Below, one piece after another: positions 7,800-16,562 of a stretch of DNA of 64,000 nt (the first letter of the stretch is position 1; each line of letters opens with the position of its first letter). Source of the DNA: UBA940 sp031547885 (GTDB lineage Bacteria > Bacteroidota > Bacteroidia > Bacteroidales > Rikenellaceae); NCBI GenBank assembly GCA_031547885.1, contig JAVBRO010000008.1, positions 93,550 through 157,549 of the forward strand. The letters run 5' to 3'. A model generated the notes under the pieces. The model was not told where the DNA came from, did not search any database, and saw only the letters and a list, made by a program, of their open reading frames with translations. A program made the position numbers and the translations under genes.

Positions 7800-8723
7800 T
7801 CAAAAATCAGACATATTTATTTTTACTCCGCCCGACAACCGGCTCTCTTCAGCCGCGATCAGGGTACGGATTATGTTTTCGGTCGTCCGGAACGGAAGGC
7901 GCGGAGCCCCCTCTTCGACCGACTTTATAAACTCGGTTATATTATTCCGGAACATCGAATAGTAATTTCTCATATCGACCAGCCGCCACTCCCGCTGTCC
8001 GAAAGCGGAGAACTGGAACGTCGACGAAATGTCCATGAAAAGATGGAACACGGCCTGGATGCCGCCTTCGAACTCCACGACGACGATATCCTTGTCCCTG
8101 CGCCCCGCGTGCCTGACCGAAACGGTGCGCGGATCGTCCAGAAATGCGGATACCGCCTCGAGCATATGCACCCCGTATTTCAGCCAGTCCTTCTTCCCGA
8201 CAGCCGTAACCAGCTCGATCTTTCCCAACGAACCGGCATCCCGTTTGGCATCCAGGTTCTCGCACGCATAGCGCATCGACGAACAGGACATGATGAATCG
8301 GCCTTTGGCATGCTCGCCGGCGAAATACCGGAGGTCTTCACGTGTGCAGGCAAGAGGTTTGTCTATGAACAGGGGTACCCCGGCGTCAAGGAACGGCTTC
8401 GCCATGGCGGCATGGTTTCCGGCATCGTCGCGGGCCAGGATCACGGCGTCCACCAATGGTATCATCTCTTCAAGGGTGTGCGCTATATGGGTTATGCCGC
8501 TGTTCCCGGCGATGCTTTCCGAAACCGCCCTGTCCTGGCTCCAGACAGACACCACTTCCGCACCCGGAATTCCGAGCGTATCCCTGTTGGCTTCGAGATA
8601 TTCCGTGACTCCGGGATATCCGGCCCTGCAGATCTCATCCCCGTCGAAACGGCCGTTTATTATCGAAGACCACGAGTAAGGGTGGGCATTGCCCGGGCTC
8701 ATGCCTATGATTCCTATTCTCAT
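7800..8723 (-). CDS. Gfo/Idh/MocA-family oxidoreductase (cytoplasmic)
   Basis: The 307-aa product begins MRIGIIGMSPGNAHPYSW (ATG 8721-8723), with the Rossmann strand at the very N-terminus and no signal peptide. VDAVILARDDAGNH (about 95-108) and PLFIDKPLACT are the dinucleotide-fold strand 4 and the EKP-like motif (here DKP) that carries the catalytic lysine. The start overlaps the stop of the aldo/keto reductase by 4 bases. The expected activity is NAD(P)-dependent oxidation of a sugar, inositol or sugar-acid carbon. It is short for the family (usually 330-400 aa), mostly in the C-terminal sheet domain. Confidence 0.87.
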   Translation of the reverse strand: MRIGIIGMSPGNAHPYSWSSIINGRFDGDEICRAGYPGVTEYLEANRDTLGIPGAEVVSVWSQDRAVSESIAGNSGITHIAHTLEEMIPLVDAVILARDDAGNHAAMAKPFLDAGVPLFIDKPLACTREDLRYFAGEHAKGRFIMSCSSMRYACENLDAKRDAGSLGKIELVTAVGKKDWLKYGVHMLEAVSAFLDDPRTVSVRHAGRRDKDIVVVEFEGGIQAVFHLFMDISSTFQFSAFGQREWRLVDMRNYYSMFRNNITEFIKSVEEGAPRLPFRTTENIIRTLIAAEESRLSGGVKINMSDF

Positions 8724-9676
8724 CTCAACCAGTTCATTTTGTCCCAATAAGGGAGGTTTATAAATTCGGGGTCGGGATATGCGAGCTCCCTTGCCCTTTG
8801 TAATATATCTCCATCCAGATACGCTCCGTTTGCAGTCCGGATGCTCTGATCCAGGTATTCCTGCCTGTCGATACCGACCAGCACGGCCGATACTTCCGGG
8901 AACGAGAGTGCGAATTTCGTCGCCAGGGCAGGCAGGTCGAGTCCCGTGGCGGCGGTCAGTTCACCGTACCCGGCGATATGCGCTTCGACATTTTTCAGTG
9001 CCGGATGCAGATTCCGCCCCCGGTCGCTCAGAAGCCCTTTCAGTAATACCGAACGGACCACTATACCGATGCCTTTTTCGCCTGCATCCGCGAAAAGTTC
9101 GCCCTGCCGCTGGTCCATCAGGTTGAAAGGAAGCTGTATCATATCCCAGCATCCCGATTCTATCGCTTTCCGCGTCTCCGCCGCCGTGTAGGTCGAAACG
9201 CCCGACGCCCTGAACACTCCCCGTTTTCGCAGCTTTTCGAAAGTCCCGGCTATCGCTTCGTTTTCGAGTATCCGGATATTTGCCTGGTGGAGCATGAATA
9301 TATCAACATGATCGGTGCGCAGGGCCTCGAGGCTCTCGTAAAGCGACTCCTCGATCATCTTTTCAATTTCCCTGTCCGAAGGCAGGGTTCCGTCGGGCAA
9401 GGCCAGGTGGCGGCATTTGGTGGCCAGGACGACGCGGTCCCTGCGGTCATGGAACGCCTGTCCCATAATCCTTTCGCTGCATCCGTACATCCGGGCCGTG
9501 TCGAAAAAATTCATACCGGAATCGACGGCGCTGTGAAGCAGGGAGACGGCCTCTTTCTCCGTAAGCATATCTTCGGCGCCGTTGACGCCTATGCCATACG
9601 GAAGGCCTATCTCGACTCCCCCGAATGCGATCTCCGAAACCCGGATTCCGCTCCTGCCCAACTCTCTTTTCCGCAT
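8720..9676 (-). CDS. aldo/keto reductase
   Basis: The product is 318 aa (ATG 9674-9676). It opens MRKRELGRSGIRVSEIAFGG and contains the catalytic tetrad regions: FFDTARMYGCSER (Asp and Tyr, about 56-68), VVLATKCRH (Lys) and DIFMLHQ (His). The C-terminus has the barrel and NADPH-binding segment FPEVSAVLVGIDRQEYLDQSI. This layout is that of the AKR group with Tas, YdhF and L-fucose/galactose dehydrogenases. In this cluster a role as aldose dehydrogenase or reductase is plausible. It is translationally coupled to the Gfo/Idh gene and 6 bases after the aldolase gene. Confidence 0.9.
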   Translation of the reverse strand: MRKRELGRSGIRVSEIAFGGVEIGLPYGIGVNGAEDMLTEKEAVSLLHSAVDSGMNFFDTARMYGCSERIMGQAFHDRRDRVVLATKCRHLALPDGTLPSDREIEKMIEESLYESLEALRTDHVDIFMLHQANIRILENEAIAGTFEKLRKRGVFRASGVSTYTAAETRKAIESGCWDMIQLPFNLMDQRQGELFADAGEKGIGIVVRSVLLKGLLSDRGRNLHPALKNVEAHIAGYGELTAATGLDLPALATKFALSFPEVSAVLVGIDRQEYLDQSIRTANGAYLDGDILQRARELAYPDPEFINLPYWDKMNWLR

Positions 9677-9682
9677 TGCCCG

Positions 9683-10510
9683 CTATTGTTTATTATAAGG
9701 ACCCGAAGGGCCGTTCGTCTTTCTCCCTGTTTGACCGTTCAGTTTGGCAAATCCATCCGCCAGACCGTTGCAATAAGCGCTTAGTCCTATGACATCAGCT
9801 CCGACGCTGATAAACCGGTAGCCCATATCTATCAGTTCGGGAAGATTCTGCAGGGTTCCGGTGGTCGCCGCGAACTTCCCGTGTTTGCGTGCCACCTCGG
9901 CGACGCGCCTGCGGGTTTCAAGCAGCAACGGATGATCCCACTCGCCCGGATGCCCGATACCCTGGCTGAAATCGCCAGGGCCGAAGAAGAGCATGTCGTA
10001 CCCTTCGAGTGCGGCGATGGCCTCGAGGTCGTCGAGCGGCTCGGGATCTTCGATCTGCAGCGCAACGAATCTCTGCCGGTTGGCCTGGCTTAGGTAACTG
10101 TCGAAATCGAGATTTGTGTAGCCTCCGTCGGCGTTCCCGCCGTCGATGGGACGCCTGCCCTGCGGATGGAAACGGGTGTAATGGACGACACTGCGTGCAT
10201 CATCCAGGCTCATTATGTGCGGAACAAGTATTCCTGCCGCATTAAGCTCCAATGGTTTTATGAGATCGCTGTAGCTGCCGCGCGAGACCCTCACCATTAC
10301 ATCCGCGCCGTGGGCCCGGGCCGCCCAGTTCTGGGCCTTGATCTCGCTCCAGTCCTGCACGACATGTTCCCGGTCGAGCCAGACGCAGTCGAATCCCGAC
10401 ATGGCCGCAATCTCGGCGATCTCCCCGCCGCCCAGATTCAGTTTGAAACAGCTGACCACCTCTCCCGATCTCAGCTTCTGCAATACACGGCTTTCATACA
10501 TTCTCTCCAT
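9683..10510 (-). CDS. HpcH/HpaI-family aldolase (2-keto-3-deoxy sugar acid aldolase-like)
   Basis: The product is 275 aa (ATG 10508-10510). Class II HpaI-type motifs include FDCVWLDREHVVQDW (about 38-52), a central GRRPIDGG, VALQIEDPEPLDDLEAI with the metal-binding Glu, and DMLFFGPGDFSQGIG with the metal-binding Asp. Family members cleave 2-keto-3-deoxy sugar acids or hydroxy-keto diacids to pyruvate plus an aldehyde. Its presence with AKR, Gfo/Idh and SDR enzymes suggests an oxidative (keto-deoxy acid) branch besides the phosphorylative one. The C-terminal tail is Gly/Asn-rich and probably disordered. It is 13 bases after the MFS gene. Confidence 0.87.
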   Translation of the reverse strand: MERMYESRVLQKLRSGEVVSCFKLNLGGGEIAEIAAMSGFDCVWLDREHVVQDWSEIKAQNWAARAHGADVMVRVSRGSYSDLIKPLELNAAGILVPHIMSLDDARSVVHYTRFHPQGRRPIDGGNADGGYTNLDFDSYLSQANRQRFVALQIEDPEPLDDLEAIAALEGYDMLFFGPGDFSQGIGHPGEWDHPLLLETRRRVAEVARKHGKFAATTGTLQNLPELIDMGYRFISVGADVIGLSAYCNGLADGFAKLNGQTGRKTNGPSGPYNKQ

Positions 10511-10523
10511 ACGGTATGTTTTT

Positions 10524-11816
10524 TCAACGTTGTTTTAAAGGGTTGTCGTTTTTAAGGTATTTCTTCACGAGCCAAAGCAGCAGCACGCACACCGCTATGC
10601 TCAGCGACGCGGCCTGGAACACGACGCCGAGATTTATATGCGAATCGCGCAAGGCGCCCGCAGCATAGATCCCCACGCCGCCGACCAGGGTGGCGAACAT
10701 ATTGAGGATCCCGTAGCCGGTCGCCCGGTAGCGGCTGTCCACACATAGGCTCAGGATCGGCATAAGGTTGGTGTCGACGAACATCCTGGTCAGTCCGTAG
10801 ACCAGGAAGAAAGCGATCGCCATGTAAAGTATAGAAGTGTAGCTGGCCGCAAAAACGCACGGGGCGGCTATGGCAAGTCCTATCATGGGAACCAGTATAC
10901 GGGCGTAGCGGTTCTTCACGCTCCATCTGTCGGACAGGAAACCGCCGAGGAGAAGACCTGCGATGGATGCCGGATAGAGGTATACGGTGGCGTAAACACC
11001 CGCCTGGGTCTGCGATATACAGAACTGCTCTTTATAGTAAGTGGGAAGCCATGCGTTGACCATCCAGCTTACAACGCCCATCACCCCCCAGAAAACAAAC
11101 AGGAAGATGAACGACCGGCTGGTAAAGAGGTTTTTCATGGCGGCCGCGAATTTTATCTTCTCCTCTTCAATTTTTTCCTTCCCGGGAAGTGCCGCGGCGA
11201 CCGCACCCTTTTCACGGGGCGCGTCTTTCAGGACAAAGAACAGCAGCACTGCGTAGGCCACGCCTATCAATCCGAAGAGATAGAACGCACGGTCCCACGA
11301 GTGCTGTTCGGCTATCCATCCGCCGATAAAGCCGAGGCTCTGGCCCACCATCACACCTGCGATATGCATCCCCGTAGCAAGGGACTGGGTGCGCCCTTTA
11401 TGATAATCGAGGATCAGGGCAAGTGCGGCCGGGATATAGAACGCCTCGCTTATACCCATCAGCGCCCTTGTCGCGAGAAGTTGGTTGTAGGTAGTCGCAT
11501 GGGCGGTCAGCCATGTCACCAGCGACCAGACGAAAAGGCTGGCGATAATGACCTTGCTCCGGCTGAAACGGTCGGCCAGGAATCCGGCAAAAGGACTCAG
11601 GATGCCGTAAACCCACAAAAATACGGATGTCAGCAGACCGAACTGGGCGTCCGTCATGGGTATCGACCCGACGAGAGACTCGCGCATGGTCGAGATCATC
11701 GTGCGGTCGAGGTAGTTCAGCGCCCCCACCACGAAGAGCAGGAGAACGATGAGCCAGGCGTACCCGGACGGCCGCGCACAGTTGTCGGGCGGACGGTTTA
11801 TTGTTTGCGAAGACAT
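10524..11816 (-). CDS. MFS transporter, anion:cation symporter-like
   Basis: The product is 430 aa with about 12 hydrophobic segments (ATG 11814-11816). The first helix AWLIVLLLFVVGALNYLDRTMIS, the loop GFLADRFSRSKVIIASL (MFS signature, about 78-94) and ALMGISEAFYIPAALALILDYH resemble the ACS family, whose known members take up hexuronates, sialate and other sugar acids. A basic/acidic cytoplasmic loop (KEKIEEEKIKFA) separates the two six-helix halves. It probably imports the monosaccharide or disaccharide released in the periplasm by the GH36 and propeller proteins. Two bases separate it from the GH36 gene. Confidence 0.9.
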   Translation of the reverse strand: MSSQTINRPPDNCARPSGYAWLIVLLLFVVGALNYLDRTMISTMRESLVGSIPMTDAQFGLLTSVFLWVYGILSPFAGFLADRFSRSKVIIASLFVWSLVTWLTAHATTYNQLLATRALMGISEAFYIPAALALILDYHKGRTQSLATGMHIAGVMVGQSLGFIGGWIAEQHSWDRAFYLFGLIGVAYAVLLFFVLKDAPREKGAVAAALPGKEKIEEEKIKFAAAMKNLFTSRSFIFLFVFWGVMGVVSWMVNAWLPTYYKEQFCISQTQAGVYATVYLYPASIAGLLLGGFLSDRWSVKNRYARILVPMIGLAIAAPCVFAASYTSILYMAIAFFLVYGLTRMFVDTNLMPILSLCVDSRYRATGYGILNMFATLVGGVGIYAAGALRDSHINLGVVFQAASLSIAVCVLLLWLVKKYLKNDNPLKQR

Positions 11817-11818
11817 CC

Positions 11819-14026
11819 TTAGTCGGTTGGTTGTATTAATATTATCCGGCTTTTATACGGCTCGGTTCCGGCAGGCCATGCCAGTCCGACGTTCATCAGC
11901 AGATCACCTTTACAGACGCTTATAACCGCGTCGCCGGAAGAGTCCCTGACCGTGTATTGCCGGCCGGGGTCCAATCCGCGCAGCTTCAGGACCGAAGAAC
12001 CCCTGTCGGCATATTGGCTCCCCGGGAGATAACCGGCCAGATTGTAGCAGAACACGACCGCGGCGCTTTTATCGTCCGCGACATACTGCACGGCTGAGCG
12101 GTCGGTTTCGAATGGCGAGACCAGAGAATAGTACGTGCCCTGCTGGACGATCGGCCTTATCTTTTTGTAGAGGGCTATCTTGCTTTTAGCACTCTCCCTG
12201 TCCGCGTCCGACCACTTCGTTATATCCGCCCCGATCCCGAGCACCCCAGTCATCGAAACGTCGAAACGGAAGTCGAGCGAAACAGGCTGGTGACGCGTCA
12301 TGCTCGTCACCCACGACGACATCGTGTTCGCCGGAAGCATCATCGACCAGCCGTGCTGGATGAAAAGCCTCGCCGTCGGGTCGGTATTGTCGCTGACCCA
12401 CGCCTGGTCCATCCTGGACAGCATCCCCAGGTCGACGCGGCCTCCACCGCTGGCGCATGTCTCGAACGCCACGTCGGGGAAACGCCGGCGGAGTTCGTCC
12501 ACCAGGCGGTAGACATTGTCTATATGCCTTATGCGCGCCTCACGTTCGAGTCCGTCGGGCGCATTCAGCCAGCCGGGTTCGGATAGATAGCTGTTCTGGT
12601 CCCATTTTACGTAGTCGACGGCGTTCTCCGACAATATTTTCGACAACGAGTTCAGCAAGTGGTTGTAAACATCTTCGTTGGCAAGGTTCAGCATCTTCCG
12701 GTAGCGTCCCTTCTCCCTGTCGCGGAACTGGAAAGTCCAGTGGGGATTCGCCACGAAAGCGTCGCAGTTATCGCTCACGCTCTCGGGTTCGACCCACAGC
12801 CCGAACTTCATTCCCAGGCCGTGAACGTGGTCGATCACCGGGGTCAGGCCGTTGGGAAATTTATTCCTGTCGATCTCATAATTGCCGAGTCCGCTGTTGG
12901 AAGCCGTCCGCGCCTTGAACCACCCGTCGTCTATGACGAACAGCTCGACCCCGATCTCTTTTGCAACATCGGCCAGCTCCATCTGCTGCCGCTCGCTGAT
13001 ATCGTAGTAGCGGTTCTCCCAGCCGTTGAACAGCACCGGCCGCAGTTCTTCCCTGAAACGGGCCGGCAGAACATGCTTCCGGACATAGCCGCCCTGATTG
13101 ACCGACGCAAGGTCGGTCCCGGAATCGCTGTATCCGAAAGATATTTTTGGCGAGGCGATGGTTTCGCCGGGATTCAGCGTCCATGAGGTGTCCCAAAAGT
13201 TGATCCCGCCGGCGATCTGGAGCGAATTCTCGAAAAGTTTGTCGAACTTCAGCACCCAGTTCCCGCTGTAATGGACCGAACCGAACCATGCCGGGCCGCT
13301 CTCCTTCGTCGTTTTTTCCGTACTTACCATAAACCACGGGGCGTTGAAATTGGACTTGAAGGCTTTCGATTCGATGACTTTCAGGCCGGGCGACAGCGGA
13401 ACGCGCTGCACCTGGAACTCGTTCATCTCGAATCCCGAAAGATGGGTCAGAATGTAATTGCCGTGGGGCAGCACCACGCTGCCCGACAGCAGGTTCTCCA
13501 CCATGATCTTCTCCTTGCGGTTCTTTGCTGTATTCGTTAAAGATACCCATTTTTCCATTATGTCGAACTCCCCGAAGAGTTTAAAGTACGACGCGACCTC
13601 GAGCGGATAGTGCCTATCCCTCTGAACTATCTTCAACACCGGTATCCCGTCTTCCTCGGTGATCTCGTCCGAAACATAGACCAGGTCGATATCGCGGACT
13701 CCGTTCGGGAACACTACCTCGACGGCAGGTGTCTTGAACGGGAATCCGCCCCTGACCGGCACCTCTTCGATCACATCTATCCAGTTCACCCGCTTCTTGA
13801 TATTGTTTGTCCAGGATGCGTTCTCCTGCCCGTAGCCGGCCTGCGCGGAACTGCCGTAATAAACGGGCAGCATTTTCCCTGCATCCGTCAGCAAAAGCTG
13901 GCAGGTGAAATTCCGGCCGCGGATCATCCAGCCCGCGGGATCGTCCGTACGGATGATATCCTGGGCGTCAAGTCCCTGAAACATAAAGAGCAGCGCCGTG
14001 CATACCCAGGCAAACTTTTTTATCAT
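11819..14026 (-). CDS. GH36-family alpha-galactosidase / alpha-N-acetylgalactosaminidase, secreted
   Basis: The product is 735 aa with signal peptide MIKKFAWVCTALLFMFQGLDA (1-21). After an N-terminal beta-supersandwich (about 30-310), the TIM barrel carries LFVIDDGWF, FGLWVEPESVS, YVKWDQN with predicted nucleophile Asp476, FETCASGGGRVDLGML, and WVSDNTD with predicted acid/base Asp546. A C-terminal beta-sandwich follows. These are the ordered GH36/clan GH-D motifs. The family acts mainly on alpha-1,6 and alpha-1,3 galactosides, and some members remove alpha-GalNAc. The NagA/NagB-like genes in the same train make an amino-galactoside substrate possible. The absence of a lipobox suggests a periplasmic location. 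Confidence 0.92.
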   Translation of the reverse strand: MIKKFAWVCTALLFMFQGLDAQDIIRTDDPAGWMIRGRNFTCQLLLTDAGKMLPVYYGSSAQAGYGQENASWTNNIKKRVNWIDVIEEVPVRGGFPFKTPAVEVVFPNGVRDIDLVYVSDEITEEDGIPVLKIVQRDRHYPLEVASYFKLFGEFDIMEKWVSLTNTAKNRKEKIMVENLLSGSVVLPHGNYILTHLSGFEMNEFQVQRVPLSPGLKVIESKAFKSNFNAPWFMVSTEKTTKESGPAWFGSVHYSGNWVLKFDKLFENSLQIAGGINFWDTSWTLNPGETIASPKISFGYSDSGTDLASVNQGGYVRKHVLPARFREELRPVLFNGWENRYYDISERQQMELADVAKEIGVELFVIDDGWFKARTASNSGLGNYEIDRNKFPNGLTPVIDHVHGLGMKFGLWVEPESVSDNCDAFVANPHWTFQFRDREKGRYRKMLNLANEDVYNHLLNSLSKILSENAVDYVKWDQNSYLSEPGWLNAPDGLEREARIRHIDNVYRLVDELRRRFPDVAFETCASGGGRVDLGMLSRMDQAWVSDNTDPTARLFIQHGWSMMLPANTMSSWVTSMTRHQPVSLDFRFDVSMTGVLGIGADITKWSDADRESAKSKIALYKKIRPIVQQGTYYSLVSPFETDRSAVQYVADDKSAAVVFCYNLAGYLPGSQYADRGSSVLKLRGLDPGRQYTVRDSSGDAVISVCKGDLLMNVGLAWPAGTEPYKSRIILIQPTD

Positions 14027-14035
14027 CTCTCTCTC

Positions 14036-15484
14036 CTAGTTATTGAATTTTATTGAATAGAGGTCGGCATCCTTCATGCGGATACGAAGCCGGATATTTT
14101 TCGAGGAGAGGCTTTGCAGGTTCTTATTGCCTTTCCACGAGACGATGCGGGCAATCTCGTTGCCGATGATCGTATCCGAATCGTCCATCGTGAAGCCGGG
14201 GACCGGCACCCCGTTCTCATCCTGTATCTCGAACTTCAGCTCTCCGGGAGCCGAAGTCGAGTAATTTATCTCGAGCTCTTTCCCCGTGAATGTGAATACT
14301 TTCGTAAGCACCTCTCCGCCCCCGTAAGGCGCCTGCAGCGAGGAGAAGCCGTCGAGCCTGAACGAATAGCGGTTGAGGTATGCCGTCGGCTGGGCGTAGT
14401 TCTGGTTGACATAGACAGACATCTCCGCCGGACCGGTCTGGATCACGTTCAGCGCAGGATAGTTGGAACGGGAGACCCAGTTGCTCATTCCTATGCCGGG
14501 ACGGATGAGCGCCTCCATAAAAGTGCGGTCGTAGAGATTGCCGCCGCGCGAGGTCATCAGCACCACATCCGAACAATCCTTGAAATAGCGGTGATCCACG
14601 CCGAGTTCTCCGGCCTGTTCTGCCGTCACCACCTGGCGATTCGGCATGAACCGGGCGGCCAGGGCGGTGTAGATATGCGGCGCCCTGAAATAGGGACTGG
14701 TCTGGTTGATGTAAAGATGCTCCATGGGAGTATCTCCGAAGCTCATCGGTTCGGGCGCAGTCCAGTTCAGGAAATCATCCGACGTCATCCGCGCGACGGT
14801 CCTGATCCCTTTGTACTGGGTATAGTTCCCGTCCGACCAGATGCGGAAATAGCAGATGTATTTCTTCTCGCTTTCAGACCAGAACGCCACGTTCTGCGAA
14901 TCGAACTGTCCCTTCCGGCTGATCGGTTCGTCCCGCACTTTTTTCCAGTGTATACCGTCGGGAGAGGCGTAAGCCATCAGTCCGGATTTGTCGATACCCC
15001 CTATCGCTTTATACCTCTGTTGAGGGTCTGCGTCCGGATTCGTGTCGATGAACGGACTGAAATTGTGCATTATGGGAGCGTCGTTGGCGATGATGACGTT
15101 GTTTTTGAGTGTGCCGTCCACCTTATGTATACCCAGGTCGGGCTTCGTCCAGGTCACACCATCCTTTGATTCGGCATAGCACGTGAATTCGGTGTTCTGC
15201 CCATCTGAAGCCACAGGGGTTCCGCGGTAGTAGGCCCTGTAAACGTCTCCGTCTTTCATGACCGTCACATATCCGGAGAAACTGCTCTCCCACGGATTGT
15301 CGAAAATGATCGCCGGTCCCTCGTCTACGGGCGCGTGAAGCACCAGGCGGACGTTGTCGAGCCTGTCGACAAGGTAATGGTCTACGAAAAGTTCCCTTCT
15401 GTCTCCTATTTCCGGGTGCGCCTGTCCGCACAAAGCGTCGATCGAAAGCACGGCGAACAAGGCGCACATCAGTTTTTTGCACAT
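14036..15484 (-). CDS. secreted five-bladed beta-propeller glycosidase-like protein (paralogue of 16563-18107)
   Basis: The 482-aa product starts at MCKKLMCALFAVLSIDALCG (ATG 15482-15484), a signal peptide. The mature part opens with GDRRELFVDHYLVDRL. It has repeated propeller motifs such as GYVTVMKDGDVYRAYYRGTP, CYAESKDGVTWTKPDLG and AYASPDGIHWKKV, the Asp-box-like SxDGxxWxK pattern. A C-terminal beta-sandwich starts near residue 385 (GEVLTKVFTFTGKELEINYS). Proteins of this build are often labelled GH32/GH43-like or sialidase-like, but I cannot assign a CAZy family or catalytic residues. It lies 9 bases before the GH36 gene. Confidence 0.65.
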   Translation of the reverse strand: MCKKLMCALFAVLSIDALCGQAHPEIGDRRELFVDHYLVDRLDNVRLVLHAPVDEGPAIIFDNPWESSFSGYVTVMKDGDVYRAYYRGTPVASDGQNTEFTCYAESKDGVTWTKPDLGIHKVDGTLKNNVIIANDAPIMHNFSPFIDTNPDADPQQRYKAIGGIDKSGLMAYASPDGIHWKKVRDEPISRKGQFDSQNVAFWSESEKKYICYFRIWSDGNYTQYKGIRTVARMTSDDFLNWTAPEPMSFGDTPMEHLYINQTSPYFRAPHIYTALAARFMPNRQVVTAEQAGELGVDHRYFKDCSDVVLMTSRGGNLYDRTFMEALIRPGIGMSNWVSRSNYPALNVIQTGPAEMSVYVNQNYAQPTAYLNRYSFRLDGFSSLQAPYGGGEVLTKVFTFTGKELEINYSTSAPGELKFEIQDENGVPVPGFTMDDSDTIIGNEIARIVSWKGNKNLQSLSSKNIRLRIRMKDADLYSIKFNN

Positions 15485-15518
15485 AATGCTGTATCTCTTT
15501 AAAAATCCTAAATTATTA

Positions 15519-16538
15519 TCAGAAACTGTCCACGAATTTGACCTCGGTCCCGCTGTATTCGGCATAGAAATAATATATCTTGCCGGCCTCGGTTGCGTGC
15601 ATGGCCCTGCCTTTACCGGGAACGGATGTCGTGTTGTTGTCGGATCTTATCGTGGTCGTAGAGCCGTCCGTGGCGCCGTGGTTAAGGTCCATCCGGATCA
15701 GATAAGAAACGGGTACGAAATTCTTATTGGGGGCATACGACGCCCAGTATTCATACACATTCCCGTTGGAGACCAGTTCGAAAGTCCTGTACATATAGAA
15801 AGTGGGTCTGTAGCCGGTTTCGGCGAAAGTGCCGGTCAAGAAATTATAAGTGGCGTCGTTGCCGGTTCCACCGCCCCAGAAGGGCGTGTTGGGCGCATCG
15901 TTGACACCTACAAAGGTCAGCCCCAGTTGCCTGAGCCCCTTATCGGTTCCGGCATACGTGCTTTTGATCTTGACGCAAAAGAGTGCGCCGGTATGCTTGA
16001 ACGCCACGTTTACAGCCGCAGACTCCACGTCGATCGCCTTCTTTTCGAATATCAGCATGATCTGGTTCCTGGCTTTCATATCGGCAAATCCCGCCCTGCT
16101 CAGCCAGGGTTCCGTCGGGAGTCTGGCCAGGGTCGGGTCGCTGTCGCTGAGGCCCCGTCCGCCGTAAACCCCGTAAAGATCGAATTCGCCCGTCTGTATA
16201 TCGGCGGGAACGACAATATCGAAATAGGCCTGCTTTTCGTTGGCCGAAATGCCCTTTACCGTGGTGGTCGCTTTTAACCTGATCTCGTTCTGCACAAAGC
16301 ACAGTTGTATCTGGTCGCCCACCTGCCAAGTGAGTTTTATGTTCGCCCCGTCGCGGAGCAGGTCGATACGTGTCTCCTCGTCCTGGGCGGGAAGGTCGGA
16401 AACCACTGAAATTACCCTTCCCTTGCCGTTGTCCGGGTCGGTGCCGTCCGGAATATCCGCAATGCCGCCATCCTTCGAGCAGCCGGCAAAAACCATTGCT
16501 GCAGCTGCCAACAGATAATACTTTTTCATTTTATTCAT
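15519..16538 (-). CDS. surface lipoprotein, fimbrillin-like
   Basis: The product is 339 aa with a lipoprotein signal: MNKMKKYYLLAAAAMVFAGCSKD, lipobox FAGC. A second ATG at 16529 is equally plausible as the start. The mature chain is beta-rich, with ETRIDLLRDGANIKLTWQVGDQI near the N-terminus, the typical opening of fimbrillin/Mfa-like proteins in Bacteroidales (TR-x-n-W-x-xGD). The C-terminus has YFYAEYSGTEVKFV. It sits between two propeller genes, so it is more likely a glycan-binding surface protein of the locus than a pilus subunit. No enzymatic motif is visible. Confidence 0.6.
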   Translation of the reverse strand: MNKMKKYYLLAAAAMVFAGCSKDGGIADIPDGTDPDNGKGRVISVVSDLPAQDEETRIDLLRDGANIKLTWQVGDQIQLCFVQNEIRLKATTTVKGISANEKQAYFDIVVPADIQTGEFDLYGVYGGRGLSDSDPTLARLPTEPWLSRAGFADMKARNQIMLIFEKKAIDVESAAVNVAFKHTGALFCVKIKSTYAGTDKGLRQLGLTFVGVNDAPNTPFWGGGTGNDATYNFLTGTFAETGYRPTFYMYRTFELVSNGNVYEYWASYAPNKNFVPVSYLIRMDLNHGATDGSTTTIRSDNNTTSVPGKGRAMHATEAGKIYYFYAEYSGTEVKFVDSF

Positions 16539-16562
16539 TTTTTAATGTTTGTAATCTTGTTT